Assembly (NCBI RefSeq): GCF_026183695.1
Contig: NZ_JAPFRD010000002.1
Location: 240,279 to 304,278, forward strand
Direction: 5' to 3'
Length of the DNA stretch: 64,000 nucleotides
Source: Alteromonas aquimaris
GTDB lineage: Bacteria > Pseudomonadota > Gammaproteobacteria > Enterobacterales > Alteromonadaceae
Shown: in pieces, positions 44,350 through 53,610 of the stretch
Layout of the letters: each line of letters begins with the position of its first letter
How positions within the stretch are numbered: the stretch's first letter is position 1
Notes under the pieces: model-generated
Told to the model about the DNA's origin: nothing
The model's input: only the letters and a program-made list of their open reading frames with translations
Database searches by the model: none
Program-made: the position numbers and the translations under genes

Positions 44350-47300
44350 TTACTGACAATCTGTAACTGCTATAGCTGTTTCTTGTTGACCATCGCCACT
44401 TAAATTCGCGCGGTTGATCACCGAATCGACGCTGCAGTCTGTTACCACCTGGAAGCCTAATGTGGCAGAGCCGCCTTCTAAGGTAGACACGCGCAATTCG
44501 TCGCCAGCGGAAGGGGCAGTGCCAGAGCCGTTATAGAAATAGCTCATGCCCACTGTACCGGTAGCATTTTCTGCACCCACGGTGCCACCGTCGGACGTAC
44601 CCGTCGACATATCACCATACACAAAGTGAATATCACCTTCTACAGGGGTACCATTTCTTCCAATCCATACTTGCATAGTAACTCTGCGGCTAGTATCGCC
44701 GTAGTGAGGGACATTTTCCCACTCATACGCTGTCCACTGAGCACCACCACCCCCATTTAAGACCGCGACGTACATATTGCCGCCTTCATTAAGATTCAGG
44801 TCTCGCCAGAAGGGAGCCAGGATATTATTTGGCGATGCTGAATCCGGGAAGTCCTGGTTTGCAAAAGAGCTGAATACTCCGCTGTCACTACCTGCCTCTA
44901 AAGTCCCATTTACTGAAAAAATGGTTTGTGTGTAGGTTTGACCATTGAAGGTGAAGGGAGGTACATTAAACAGGAAGCCACCGTCGTCACAATCACCATT
45001 ACAGGTTTTATCCAAAGGGTCGGTAAAAATAGAAAGAGGCAGATAGTTGGCGGGTGAGCCACCAGCATCCATCGACACATCAATACCACCTGGATCTAAT
45101 TCACCCGTCCATGACATTGCATTACTGCCTGCGTCATACGCCCAACCGCTGGTGGTGATACCACCTGTCACAGATTCAGTGGCTGAACCGCTGACAAACG
45201 TGCTACCAGCAGGAATGTTATCAGTAACGGTGATAGGTCCGGTAAGTTGACCATTAGTGACAGATAGGTTGTAGGTGAGTATTTCACCGCTTACCGCCGC
45301 GCTTTTATCTACAGTTTTGCTGAACAGCTCTGGACTACTTGCCTTAGAGGCAAAAACCGCCATGGGCATATGTAAGTCTGGGCTGCTGTTACCATTGCTG
45401 GCAAGGTTTAAACGCCCAAATTGCCAGCCTGTTTCAGCATTGTAATTGGATGCAGTGACGGTAATGGCTGCGGTTTCTCCGGCTTTAAGTTTCAAGTTGT
45501 GTTTATTGCTTTTCGCTGAAGGCGAAACCTCAACCGTTGTATCAAAACCTGCGCCATTCACAGTGACATTCCAATGTCCGGTATGCTTGGTCTTGTTCGT
45601 GACATAACGCGTCCAGGAACAGGTACCTACACAGTTGCTATCCATCATGCTGGGCAGGTTTAACGTTTTCGGATCGCCCCCCGTTTCAGGATTTGCAGCG
45701 AGGAAGTTCTCAATGGTTTCGCTCATCACCAGGCCAATGCTGTCTGCCTGCCCTAGCTCAATACGACCGGCACCTAAGTCGAAGGGGTCTGTAGGAGTGA
45801 CGCCATCTTCTTTTCTGGTGTTCTCGGTTACCGCCGTCATCATGATGGCAGACTTAATCTCAGTGGGTGTCCATTCTGGATGGGCTGCAGCAAGTAAGGC
45901 GCCGGCACCCGCGTTATGAGGGCTCGACATAGAGGTGCCACTGATAATTTGGTATTCGGGTGCAGCTAATGCCTGTCCGTCAGCTTCTGCTCCCATAATA
46001 CTTACCCCTGGTGCGGTAATATCGGGTTTCAACACATTGAATGCCAGTTGCGGCCCTCTGGAACTAAAGCCTGCCATGACATCACCATTTTCTTCATCAT
46101 AGTTAAATGTGGCAGGGGTAATAGTGGCGACCGTATTGGTGTTTGAATTCAGCCAGTCACGCAGTGCTGTCGCCGCAGAATCGCCAATATGGATGGCAGG
46201 CAAATAATGGGCATCCGCCGCAGTGCCTTCTCCTTGGCCACGATTGGCAAGAACGAAACCACCGGCGCCTCCCGCCAATACGTTCTGTCCTTTAGCGGTG
46301 CGGGCGATAGTACCGCGATCACATACTACGATCTCGCCGTTAAATGTGCCAGCAGGGAAGGGGTTAAGACACTGTCCGGTTGGGTCGAACGTAGTAGTGT
46401 TGGCATGAATAATCGGCGCGGGTCCATAACCTGCACTAAAGCTTGAGCCTTCAATGTCGGGTAAACCCACACCGTCACTGCTCATATCGGTAAGCATGTT
46501 ACCAATCTCGCGATTATGTGTAGAAGCGGCAGTAGTCGAGACCCACGGGCCTAAGTGAGCAACCGTACTGGGCGTCGGACCAGAGTTTCCGGCAGAAGCC
46601 GCCACATAGATCCCCGCCTCTACAGCGGCCAGGAAGCCCAGTTCAACCGTATCGTTATACGGGTCTCCGCCACCTGAAATTGAGTAATTTAACGCTGCAA
46701 TACCATTGGGAAGATTGCCTGAATCTATAATCACCTGATTGATCGCCGCCACTAGCGCAGAGCCAGGGCAGGTTCTTTGACACACATCATAGGCAATAAT
46801 ATTGGCATGCGGTGCGACACCTGAAATGTCGAATGAAGCGGTAGTGGTTGGCGCTGCGATCGTCGCTCCGTTGACGACATTTCCCGCTGCGGTAGAAGCA
46901 GTATGGCTTCCATGGCCATCATCATCTTCGGGTACGGTACCGTCGATGGGTAAAAAGTCCCAGGCACCAATTAATTTATCATTACAAAAGCTTGGGTCTA
47001 CTGTGTCACAGTAGCTGCCCGGAAGGTAATTACCAGAACCCAACGGATTCTCGTGATCATAACCATCACCGCCAATATCGGCAAAGGAAGGATGGTCACT
47101 ATTTATACCCGTATCGAGTACGGCAATGACCATACCTTCACCTTTAGGCCCGTCACTGTTTGAGTTCCAGATCTCTGGTGCGCCTATCCACTGCGGACCG
47201 ACGTCTGTGAGTAATCGCTCTACCCGTTCTTTTTGTACGCTTACCACACCTTCCATCGACGCCATGGCTTTCGCTTCGTCACGACTTAATGGAACAGCAA

Positions 47301-47682
47301 AACCGTTGATAGCAAATTGATAATCGTATTTTGTATTCAAATTACGATTGAATTTGTTACTGGCTTTCGCCAACACTTGTTTTTGCTTATTTTTAAGAAA
47401 CTGTCTGTAGCTTTTTGCCGCTTTACTTTTTGTATCGAGTTTTTTCTTACCATTGGCTTTAGCGCTCGTCGCCTCGTAGCCGGCAATACCCCCGTCGTAC
47501 ACCGCCACCGCAGGTTCCTGCAGTCTCACAATGTACATTGTTTCTGATTCAACTGAGGAAACAAAAGGCTCTTGCGTCGGTTGTACTGATGCAACACTTA
47601 GTTGATCCGAAGCAATGGCGGTCATGCTGGACATCGTCCCAGCAAGCATAGCCATTAAGTATTTCCTATTCACCATTCTCAT
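44350..47682 (-). CDS. secreted S8 (subtilisin-like) protease with PA and DUF11-type domains
   Basis: A large secreted serine protease of about 1110 residues. Start ATG 47682 has GGAG at good spacing; an ATG 14 codons earlier has none. Order: signal (MLAGTMSSMTAIAS), I9 propeptide (about 40-150), catalytic domain with Asp at about 190 (AVLDTGINSDHP), His in DDGHGSHTAS and Ser in SGTSMSSPH, an inserted PA domain (NPFPAGTFNGEIVVCDRG), a beta-sandwich after the catalytic part, and a DUF11-like repeat (YNLSVTNGQLTGPITVTDN). The cysteine-rich C-terminal region is probably another sandwich. It degrades extracellular protein. Its closest neighbour is a second S8 protease on the same strand. Confidence 0.9.
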   Translation of the reverse strand: MRMVNRKYLMAMLAGTMSSMTAIASDQLSVASVQPTQEPFVSSVESETMYIVRLQEPAVAVYDGGIAGYEATSAKANGKKKLDTKSKAAKSYRQFLKNKQKQVLAKASNKFNRNLNTKYDYQFAINGFAVPLSRDEAKAMASMEGVVSVQKERVERLLTDVGPQWIGAPEIWNSNSDGPKGEGMVIAVLDTGINSDHPSFADIGGDGYDHENPLGSGNYLPGSYCDTVDPSFCNDKLIGAWDFLPIDGTVPEDDDGHGSHTASTAAGNVVNGATIAAPTTTASFDISGVAPHANIIAYDVCQRTCPGSALVAAINQVIIDSGNLPNGIAALNYSISGGGDPYNDTVELGFLAAVEAGIYVAASAGNSGPTPSTVAHLGPWVSTTAASTHNREIGNMLTDMSSDGVGLPDIEGSSFSAGYGPAPIIHANTTTFDPTGQCLNPFPAGTFNGEIVVCDRGTIARTAKGQNVLAGGAGGFVLANRGQGEGTAADAHYLPAIHIGDSAATALRDWLNSNTNTVATITPATFNYDEENGDVMAGFSSRGPQLAFNVLKPDITAPGVSIMGAEADGQALAAPEYQIISGTSMSSPHNAGAGALLAAAHPEWTPTEIKSAIMMTAVTENTRKEDGVTPTDPFDLGAGRIELGQADSIGLVMSETIENFLAANPETGGDPKTLNLPSMMDSNCVGTCSWTRYVTNKTKHTGHWNVTVNGAGFDTTVEVSPSAKSNKHNLKLKAGETAAITVTASNYNAETGWQFGRLNLASNGNSSPDLHMPMAVFASKASSPELFSKTVDKSAAVSGEILTYNLSVTNGQLTGPITVTDNIPAGSTFVSGSATESVTGGITTSGWAYDAGSNAMSWTGELDPGGIDVSMDAGGSPANYLPLSIFTDPLDKTCNGDCDDGGFLFNVPPFTFNGQTYTQTIFSVNGTLEAGSDSGVFSSFANQDFPDSASPNNILAPFWRDLNLNEGGNMYVAVLNGGGGAQWTAYEWENVPHYGDTSRRVTMQVWIGRNGTPVEGDIHFVYGDMSTGTSDGGTVGAENATGTVGMSYFYNGSGTAPSAGDELRVSTLEGGSATLGFQVVTDCSVDSVINRANLSGDGQQETAIAVTDCQ

Positions 47683-48223
47683 TCGTATTACTCCGTATTT
47701 TTTTATCTTATATAGATTGAGCAAGACTTCGAATAACTGCCGGTTACAAAGCCACGGTGAAATGGCAAGCTAAATCGCGTTGAAGGATGGCGAATTGGGT
47801 TCAGCAAACGAAAGTTATAATCAGTCTCGTGGTCCTTCTTGTTACAGCTCCCAAATGATATTTTCGTTTACTTCCCAACCTCACTATGGTGGGGATGGAT
47901 GTGGATGTGACGCTGCTATGATCTTTTTTGAAGTCTTTTTAACCAGCGACAAAGTCAGTTTAGTTCAGGCGAAAAAATATACAAAATTATTTTTAACAAT
48001 TTGTTAACACTGCGTGTAGGTAGAGTCTAATGGCTCTCCGCAGCAGGATTTCGCAAGTCCCACGGGGATGAGCGCAGGGGGCGTGTAATAAAAAGTTTAC
48101 GACTAAGGCTTGGTACCGCACAGCCACGTGGGACACATCACTACACGTTCTATTTTGTGGCAGAGGAGGGGGCGCGGTCTTCCAATAAATTGGTTACAGT
48201 TGTTCGTTTTACTTTTTGGAAGC
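47683..48223. other. intergenic region without recognisable gene
   Basis: About 540 bases between the two protease genes. A 75-codon plus-strand frame (47780-48007) has no ribosome site or domain and is rejected. Confidence 0.4.
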
Positions 48224-48260
48224 AAAAAAAAGCGTCATCCCATGAAAGGCTGACGCTTTG
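48224..48260 (-). terminator. intrinsic terminator of the second S8 protease gene
   Basis: AAAGCGTCA/TGACGCTTT stem with a run of T on the minus strand, 18 bases after the gene's stop. Confidence 0.85.
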
Positions 48261-48277
48261 CAATTACTCAGGCATTA

Positions 48278-50353
48278 TCAATTTGTTTGCGATGTGATTT
48301 CGCCATCTATGGTATAAGGCGTCGCGGCGCTGATGTAGCCCGTTACCTGTAGTGTGTAAGTGCCGGGTTGCTCCACCCAAAATTGCAGCCCTTCAGGGTT
48401 TTCAAGTGACGCGCTAGAAGCTACTGTGTTGCCGGCGGGATCGATAAGATAAAAATCCAGGTCAGCCACTGAGGACCATGCTAGCGTTGCGGAAAGGCTA
48501 ACATCCTTTTCACCGAGCTCAAGCGGGTACTCATGTACTTCTATATTCTCTGCGGAAGCTCCCATTGTGCCACTAAAAGAAAACGGATTTTTTTCGAACG
48601 TGACGCCTATGTCCACCAATGAACCGTCTACATCTAAGCCGTCAAACATCATGTTTTTGTCGAGCATGCGGATTTGTATGTCATGCAAACCCGAACCTAA
48701 GTCATCAAAGACCACCGAGACGCGCTCATGATTACTTTTGCTAGCGGTTTCGCTGTAAATTGTGGCGTATCCCACCGACCTGCCATCGGACAATACTTCA
48801 ATTGAGCTTGTACGATTATCTTTAACGATAAAGTTTAAGCGTACCCTATCGCCACGGATAGAGGCCAGCACGGCTGCGTTAGCGTATTTGGAGTGCATGG
48901 CACTGTCATTCAATGCTTGCTCACTATCACGCGCACGCCATTTTCCTTCGAAAAGCAATTTTCCGTTTGCATCATCCACCTCTTCCCATTCCCCGCTACG
49001 AGCCCATAGTGTGTCACCTTTCATGAATTCTGCACGCTCTCCGGCTACCGTAGACGCCAATTCCACAGCGGCTTTCACATTGATGTGACCAGCGCCTACC
49101 TCGTGAGGGGCATAGTCCATGGGGTCAGCAGTGTCCTTTATAATTTGCTCAATTTGATCGGGAGAAAGCTGAGGGTTCACTTCCAATAACAACGCAGCCA
49201 CGCCCGCAACGAATGGTGTGGCCATCGATGTACCACTGATAGTGTGATAGTACGCGTAGTATTCAGGATGCGCAGGATCTGTGACTGGGCCTAAGGCGCC
49301 AAGGGCGGTATTAACCGCACGCGTAGAGGTGATGCTCTCACCGGGAGCCGTAATATCAGGTAGCTTATATTGATGCCCTGCTACGCCCCGACTGGAAAAG
49401 TCTGCAAGATCTCGGGTGGGGGTGCCGGCAGCGACATTAATTACCCAAGGTGCGATGGCATACTGATTTAGCGTGTCTTCATCCGGCCCCGAATTAGAAG
49501 CGGCGAACGTGACTACCATGCCGTTCTTGTACGCCTGAAAAGAGGCTTTGTTGATGGGATTATTTGGATCAAACTCAGCACCATCACCACCGCCCCAACT
49601 GTTGGTGATAATATCAATATCGAATCGTTCCTGATTCGCAATCGCATAATCAAACCCTAAAAGCGCATACAAAATTGACAAGCCTTCACCTGCGCCTAAG
49701 CCGATAAGAGTGGCATCTGGCGCGATACCATCGTGGTAATTGGCCCGTCGTTCATCGTTGGCCGACGCTGCGCCCGACCCTGCCACGGTGCCGGCCACAT
49801 GGGTTCCATGACCAGAGCTCGTATCAGAATTTGGGGTACCTTCGATAAAGGCATTACGACCGCCGGCTAAGTCTAAGTCACCCACGATTTTTACATTTTC
49901 TATCGTGGTATCACCGTAGGTTAAGTCTGGGTGGGTTGAATCGACCCCTGAGTCGAGCACGGCCACCGTGACACCCTTACCGGTGACATTATAGTTATCC
50001 TGAACAAAATGACCGCCGGTGATTTCGCCGGAATTGTAATTGTAATATTCCAACGTCGTATCCGCATAAATACTGGTCACGTTTGGATGAGCGGCCAAGC
50101 TATTGAGTTGTTCTTTAGTCAGGGCTGCACCAACCATTGGCATGGTTTGTAAGGCCAGATACGGTATATTTAACCCCTCCAACACAGGCGCCATTTTTTG
50201 ATGCTCATCGAATGAGACAATCACCTTAAATGGGCCCGTATTGCTCTTCAGCTGTTCGTTTAATTTCGGACCAATCATTGCCGCAGCTGCCGCTTGACCA
50301 GAAAGCACAAGGCTTACAGCAATTGCGCTGAAAGTTTTATGAGTGCGTTTCAT
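48278..50353 (-). CDS. secreted S8 (subtilisin-like) protease
   Basis: A 691-residue secreted protease. ATG 50353 has GGAG 7 bases upstream; the in-frame ATG at 50368 does not. Signal SLVLSGQAAAA, I9-like propeptide with FKVIVSFDEH, and an S8 domain with Asp in VAVLDSGVDSTHPD, His in GHGTHVAGTVAGSG and Ser in SGTSMATPFVAG; the oxyanion Asn is in FAASNSGPDE. After it come a beta-sandwich and a C-terminal pre-peptidase-like domain (YPLELGEKDVSLSATLAW, then FYLIDPAGN). Extracellular protein degradation is expected. Confidence 0.9.
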   Translation of the reverse strand: MKRTHKTFSAIAVSLVLSGQAAAAAMIGPKLNEQLKSNTGPFKVIVSFDEHQKMAPVLEGLNIPYLALQTMPMVGAALTKEQLNSLAAHPNVTSIYADTTLEYYNYNSGEITGGHFVQDNYNVTGKGVTVAVLDSGVDSTHPDLTYGDTTIENVKIVGDLDLAGGRNAFIEGTPNSDTSSGHGTHVAGTVAGSGAASANDERRANYHDGIAPDATLIGLGAGEGLSILYALLGFDYAIANQERFDIDIITNSWGGGDGAEFDPNNPINKASFQAYKNGMVVTFAASNSGPDEDTLNQYAIAPWVINVAAGTPTRDLADFSSRGVAGHQYKLPDITAPGESITSTRAVNTALGALGPVTDPAHPEYYAYYHTISGTSMATPFVAGVAALLLEVNPQLSPDQIEQIIKDTADPMDYAPHEVGAGHINVKAAVELASTVAGERAEFMKGDTLWARSGEWEEVDDANGKLLFEGKWRARDSEQALNDSAMHSKYANAAVLASIRGDRVRLNFIVKDNRTSSIEVLSDGRSVGYATIYSETASKSNHERVSVVFDDLGSGLHDIQIRMLDKNMMFDGLDVDGSLVDIGVTFEKNPFSFSGTMGASAENIEVHEYPLELGEKDVSLSATLAWSSVADLDFYLIDPAGNTVASSASLENPEGLQFWVEQPGTYTLQVTGYISAATPYTIDGEITSQTN

Positions 50354-50939
50354 ATTTATTCTCCACAAAGTTGATGAGATAGTTCACTACATGAGAGTGG
50401 CAACTAATATCGATTCTGGCTATGGGGGGAAACCCCTATAAGAGTGGACAGGTGTAAAAAAAGTAATAAGGCCTAGACAGGTAACTTATAAGAACTAACC
50501 CAAGTGGGTCTTGTCATGCAAACTGCTCTTAACTCAATTAATTAGGGCGTGAGGGAATGAGGGTACATCTAGGAGCGCATGTTATTGACCTCCATAACGT
50601 TTTTGTCCGATTAAAATCGGATGACATAGGGGGGCGCCTGCTTTTCAGTGGGGCGCGAGTAATGTCTTCACCAACAGCCTCCCTTTTCCTTGCTAGCGCA
50701 CACACATGGCCGGGGCAGCTCCAGATAAAACCCGTTCTATGCCATAGGAAAACGGTTACAATGCACACCTGTAATACTCTTTACGGACGTTGCATTCTCA
50801 ATTGACCAGCCAAAGCAGAAGCTATCGTACATTCGCCGTTACATAAAGGATAAACCGTCATATCAACGCGCTTACTGAGCGACAGCTTTTACAAAATTGG
50901 GTAGAATTGAAAATCGTTGTATTGATTTTGCAAGAGGTA
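50354..50939. other. intergenic region without supported gene
   Basis: About 590 bases. Overlapping frames on both strands (50557-50805 plus, 50538-50768 minus) have no domain or ribosome site and are not called. A GGGG/CCCC inverted repeat near 50424-50436 is the only structure seen. Confidence 0.4.
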
Positions 50940-51434
50940 ATGTTGCAACCGTTTTCATATGAAACCAGCTATATTCTGGATAAAAGTCACTTTAAAGAAA
51001 CTTACGAAGAGTCTGCGACGGTGCCGCACCCCGTGCAAGCTTACCGTTTAACAGTGTTATTGGTAATCGTTGGTTGCGTGATACTGATGTTGCCGGAGGT
51101 GTCTGATTACCTGGGCTGGTTCACCATTGCGATTGGAGCGATAGAAGCGGTAAGTGTGCGTTTTAGAAAAGGCTGGTGGATAACGAGCCAAATGTTCAGT
51201 CGCGCGGCCAACAATACCGTTGCGCTGACAGTTACTGAAACCCAAATCACTATTCGTTCGCCTTCGGTTACCCAATCCATTAGTTGGGATCAGGTCTCAC
51301 ACCTTACTGCAACGAATCGAGGTTGGTTACTGCATCACAACGGTGGGCGGACTTACTTATCGAACCGTTGTTTATCTGAATCAGTGATTAATTTTTTACA
51401 TGCCCTTGCGCAATCAAAGAATAAAAAATCGTAA
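50940..51434 (+). CDS. YcxB-like membrane protein
   Basis: A 164-residue protein from ATG 50940, with AAGAGG just before. It has two adjacent membrane helices (AYRLTVLLVIVGCVILMLPE and GWFTIAIGAIEAVSV), then a soluble beta domain (LTVTETQITIRSPSVTQSIS, WDQVSHLTAT, RGWLLHHNGGRTYL), as in the YcxB-like family of unknown function. It stands alone. Confidence 0.6.
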   Translation: MLQPFSYETSYILDKSHFKETYEESATVPHPVQAYRLTVLLVIVGCVILMLPEVSDYLGWFTIAIGAIEAVSVRFRKGWWITSQMFSRAANNTVALTVTETQITIRSPSVTQSISWDQVSHLTATNRGWLLHHNGGRTYLSNRCLSESVINFLHALAQSKNKKS

Positions 51435-52044
51435 CATAGCGTGACAAACAGTCGTTTAGATAGGCTAGGCTGGCCTGCCTAACTTCTCATTCTCGTTGGA
51501 ATCGGCCGCGGGGGATCATACTGGACGAGGTAGCACTGTTCCCCGTAACGTAAAGCGGATATTCTTTTGTAATGAAAAAGCCAGACCCCATAGGGTTTAT
51601 CATTATGTAACACCGGTGTCTGAGTTTAAGTCGTTACGAAAAAGAAGCGAACGACCTTTTTTATATAGATATTGGCGAGACGCTTACTCAATGGGCACTG
51701 GTACACGTTGTGACAACCCATAGGTGAGAAGAGGGGAATGCGTTTTTTGAGTAAATTCCCGCAGAGGCCAAATCAGTAGGGTAGTATTAGCCAAGCGCCA
51801 TTATTATTGTATAGCCCATCGGTGTGCAATAGCACTCGCCTTATTCTATACCAGTCCATTAACCTATCATTTTTTCGTTTTCAGAGCTGGCGCACTATTC
51901 TCATTGGCTGTAGTTTCCTCCTTTAGTCTGTCGGGAAAAAGACCCACTCACTTAACTCATCCGTATTTGAGCACTTTACAAGTGGTTGAAGACATTCGAG
52001 TATATTTATTTTTGCTACGCTATTTTGGTAGGTAAGGAGCATTT
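51435..52044. other. intergenic region without supported gene
   Basis: About 600 bases. A 75-codon frame at 51496-51723 lacks a ribosome site and any domain. The membrane protein that follows has an AAGGAG site at about 52033-52038. Confidence 0.4.
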
Positions 52045-52764
52045 ATGGTGGTAATGCAGTTGATGGCAGTATTCCTTTTTTGCCTCATTCATTTATTTGC
52101 TGGAAAACTGCGGTTTTTGGATGCCATTCCGCGTAGTCGCTGGCTTTCTTTCGCTGGCGGCGTCTCAGTGGCTTACATCTTCATCCATTTATTTCCTGAG
52201 ATGGCGGAAATTCAGGAATCTTTTTCCGAAAGCGAAGGATTCTGGCTGAGTTTAGAGCATCAAACGTACTTCATCGCCCTTATTGGTTTAAGCGTATTTT
52301 ATGGGTTAGAGCGATTAATAAAAAGTGAGCATGCAGGTGATGGTTTAATGAAAAGAATACGTCCGTCTGTATTCTGGCTTCATCTGTCTTCTTTTGCTCT
52401 GTACAACGGGTTAATAGCCTATCTGCTCGTGCATCGTCAGGACGATACTTTAACCGGGTTACTTTTCTATGCCGTGGCCATGGCGCTTCATTTTCTGGTA
52501 AATGATTATGGGTTACGCCAGCATCATAAAGATAGCTACCGAGCGTATGGGCGTTGGTTGCTCTCCGCAGCTATACTGCTGGGGTGGGTTTTGGGGCGTT
52601 ACACAGAACTGAACGAAAGTATTATCCATAGTTTGTTTGCTTTTTTGGGCGGAAGCACCATTCTTAATGTATTGAAGGAAGAATTACCGGAAGAGCGAAA
52701 AAGCCGCTTTATACCATTCGTCCTGGGGATCGCGGTTTTTGCTGGTTTAGTATATTTGCACTGA
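52045..52764 (+). CDS. ZIP-like integral membrane protein
   Basis: A 239-residue membrane protein with about seven hydrophobic segments. The LSFAGGVSVAYIFIHLFPEM segment and the FLGGSTILNVLKEELPEE segment recall ZIP metal-transporter helices, including a His in the membrane and a final Leu-Pro-Glu-Glu. The set of metal-binding His and Glu residues is incomplete, so transport of zinc or iron is unproven. ATG 52045 has a good AAGGAG. No operon partner. Confidence 0.6.
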   Translation: MVVMQLMAVFLFCLIHLFAGKLRFLDAIPRSRWLSFAGGVSVAYIFIHLFPEMAEIQESFSESEGFWLSLEHQTYFIALIGLSVFYGLERLIKSEHAGDGLMKRIRPSVFWLHLSSFALYNGLIAYLLVHRQDDTLTGLLFYAVAMALHFLVNDYGLRQHHKDSYRAYGRWLLSAAILLGWVLGRYTELNESIIHSLFAFLGGSTILNVLKEELPEERKSRFIPFVLGIAVFAGLVYLH

Positions 52765-53079
52765 TATAAGCGGTGGTAAGCCCGATAATTAAAAGTGAGA
52801 AGGTCGTTTTGGTACCCAATGTCTGCTACCTCTCGCGAAAGCGCCACCTAATATGCGAACTGTATCAATAGTGTAGAAACCGGTTATCCATAAACTCACC
52901 AAACCTTTTCCCCCTTCATGGGAAGGGGAAAGAAATAACCTTTGCTGTGTGAATCGGTGATAAGATTACTTCCAATAAATTGTCTCTTCGAAGTCATAGT
53001 GATAGGGCATGACTAAAGAGATTGTATAAAATTCCTGAGACCAAGCTATAAAGCAATCCAAAATGGAGAGAAGTAAACA
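52765..53079. other. intergenic region with C-rich/G-rich palindrome
   Basis: About 315 bases. An imperfect palindrome, CTTTTCCCCCTTC then GGGAAGGGGAAAG, at 52905-52931 may be a terminator for the membrane protein gene. The rest must hold the promoter of the sensor-kinase pair. Confidence 0.4.
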
Positions 53080-53601
53080 GTGGACGATAAACGCATAGAT
53101 ATACTTGAAATACCCTTGGAACGGGATGGATTTCTACGCCTGCTAATTAGACACTTGTCCGGCACTTTACAGGATGTAGTGGGGGTAGAAGAAGCTGCAG
53201 GATTTGTCAGTGTCGTAGGCCAAAAGGTGGGTGAAGAAATAGATCACTCTTACCGTAATGCCCTACAGGTGGATAAACTCACACGCAACCAGGTGGGGAA
53301 GGTGCTGGTTGATTTAAAACGGCGCATTCAGGGTGATTTTTACATAATAGAAGAAAATAGCGAAAAAATTGTACTGGGAAATCGCCAGTGTCCTTTCGAA
53401 GATAAAGTCATCGGCCGTCCAGCTATGTGCATGATGACTTCGAATGTGTTTGGTACCATAACTGCTGAAAATCTGGGGTATGCGAGAGTAGAGCTGGATA
53501 AAACTATCGCTCAAGGCCATCCTGAATGTCGTGTAATCGTGCATCTTAAACGCACGCCCGGAGAGCAAGTTAGGAAAGGTAGAGAATACTATCAGGTATA
53601 G
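53080..53601 (+). CDS. methanogen output domain 1 (MOD1)-type sensory protein
   Basis: A 173-residue cytoplasmic protein from GTG 53080 with a GGAGAGAAG site. The sequence fits the 4-vinyl-reductase/methanogen output domain fold: [15 protein letters not shown], then [36 protein letters not shown] and [13 protein letters not shown]. Conserved cysteines in the CPF and PECR parts fit a ligand- or metal-binding site. It precedes a PAS kinase by 9 bases and probably acts as its partner. Confidence 0.75.
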   Translation: MDDKRIDILEIPLERDGFLRLLIRHLSGTLQDVVGVEEAAGFVSVVGQKVGEEIDHSYRNALQVDKLTRNQVGKVLVDLKRRIQGDFYIIEENSEKIVLGNRQCPFEDKVIGRPAMCMMTSNVFGTITAENLGYARVELDKTIAQGHPECRVIVHLKRTPGEQVRKGREYYQV

Positions 53602-53610
53602 GTAAATATC

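Noticed and set aside
47780..48007. 75-codon plus-strand frame with several cysteines
   Set aside because: No ribosome site, no leader pattern and no neighbour; it could not be supported as a gene.
50538..50805. Overlapping frames on both strands before the YcxB-like gene
   Set aside because: Neither has a ribosome site or a recognisable domain; opposite frames in a high-GC patch are expected by chance.
51496..51723. 75-codon plus-strand frame
   Set aside because: No start signal and low-complexity basic sequence without a family.
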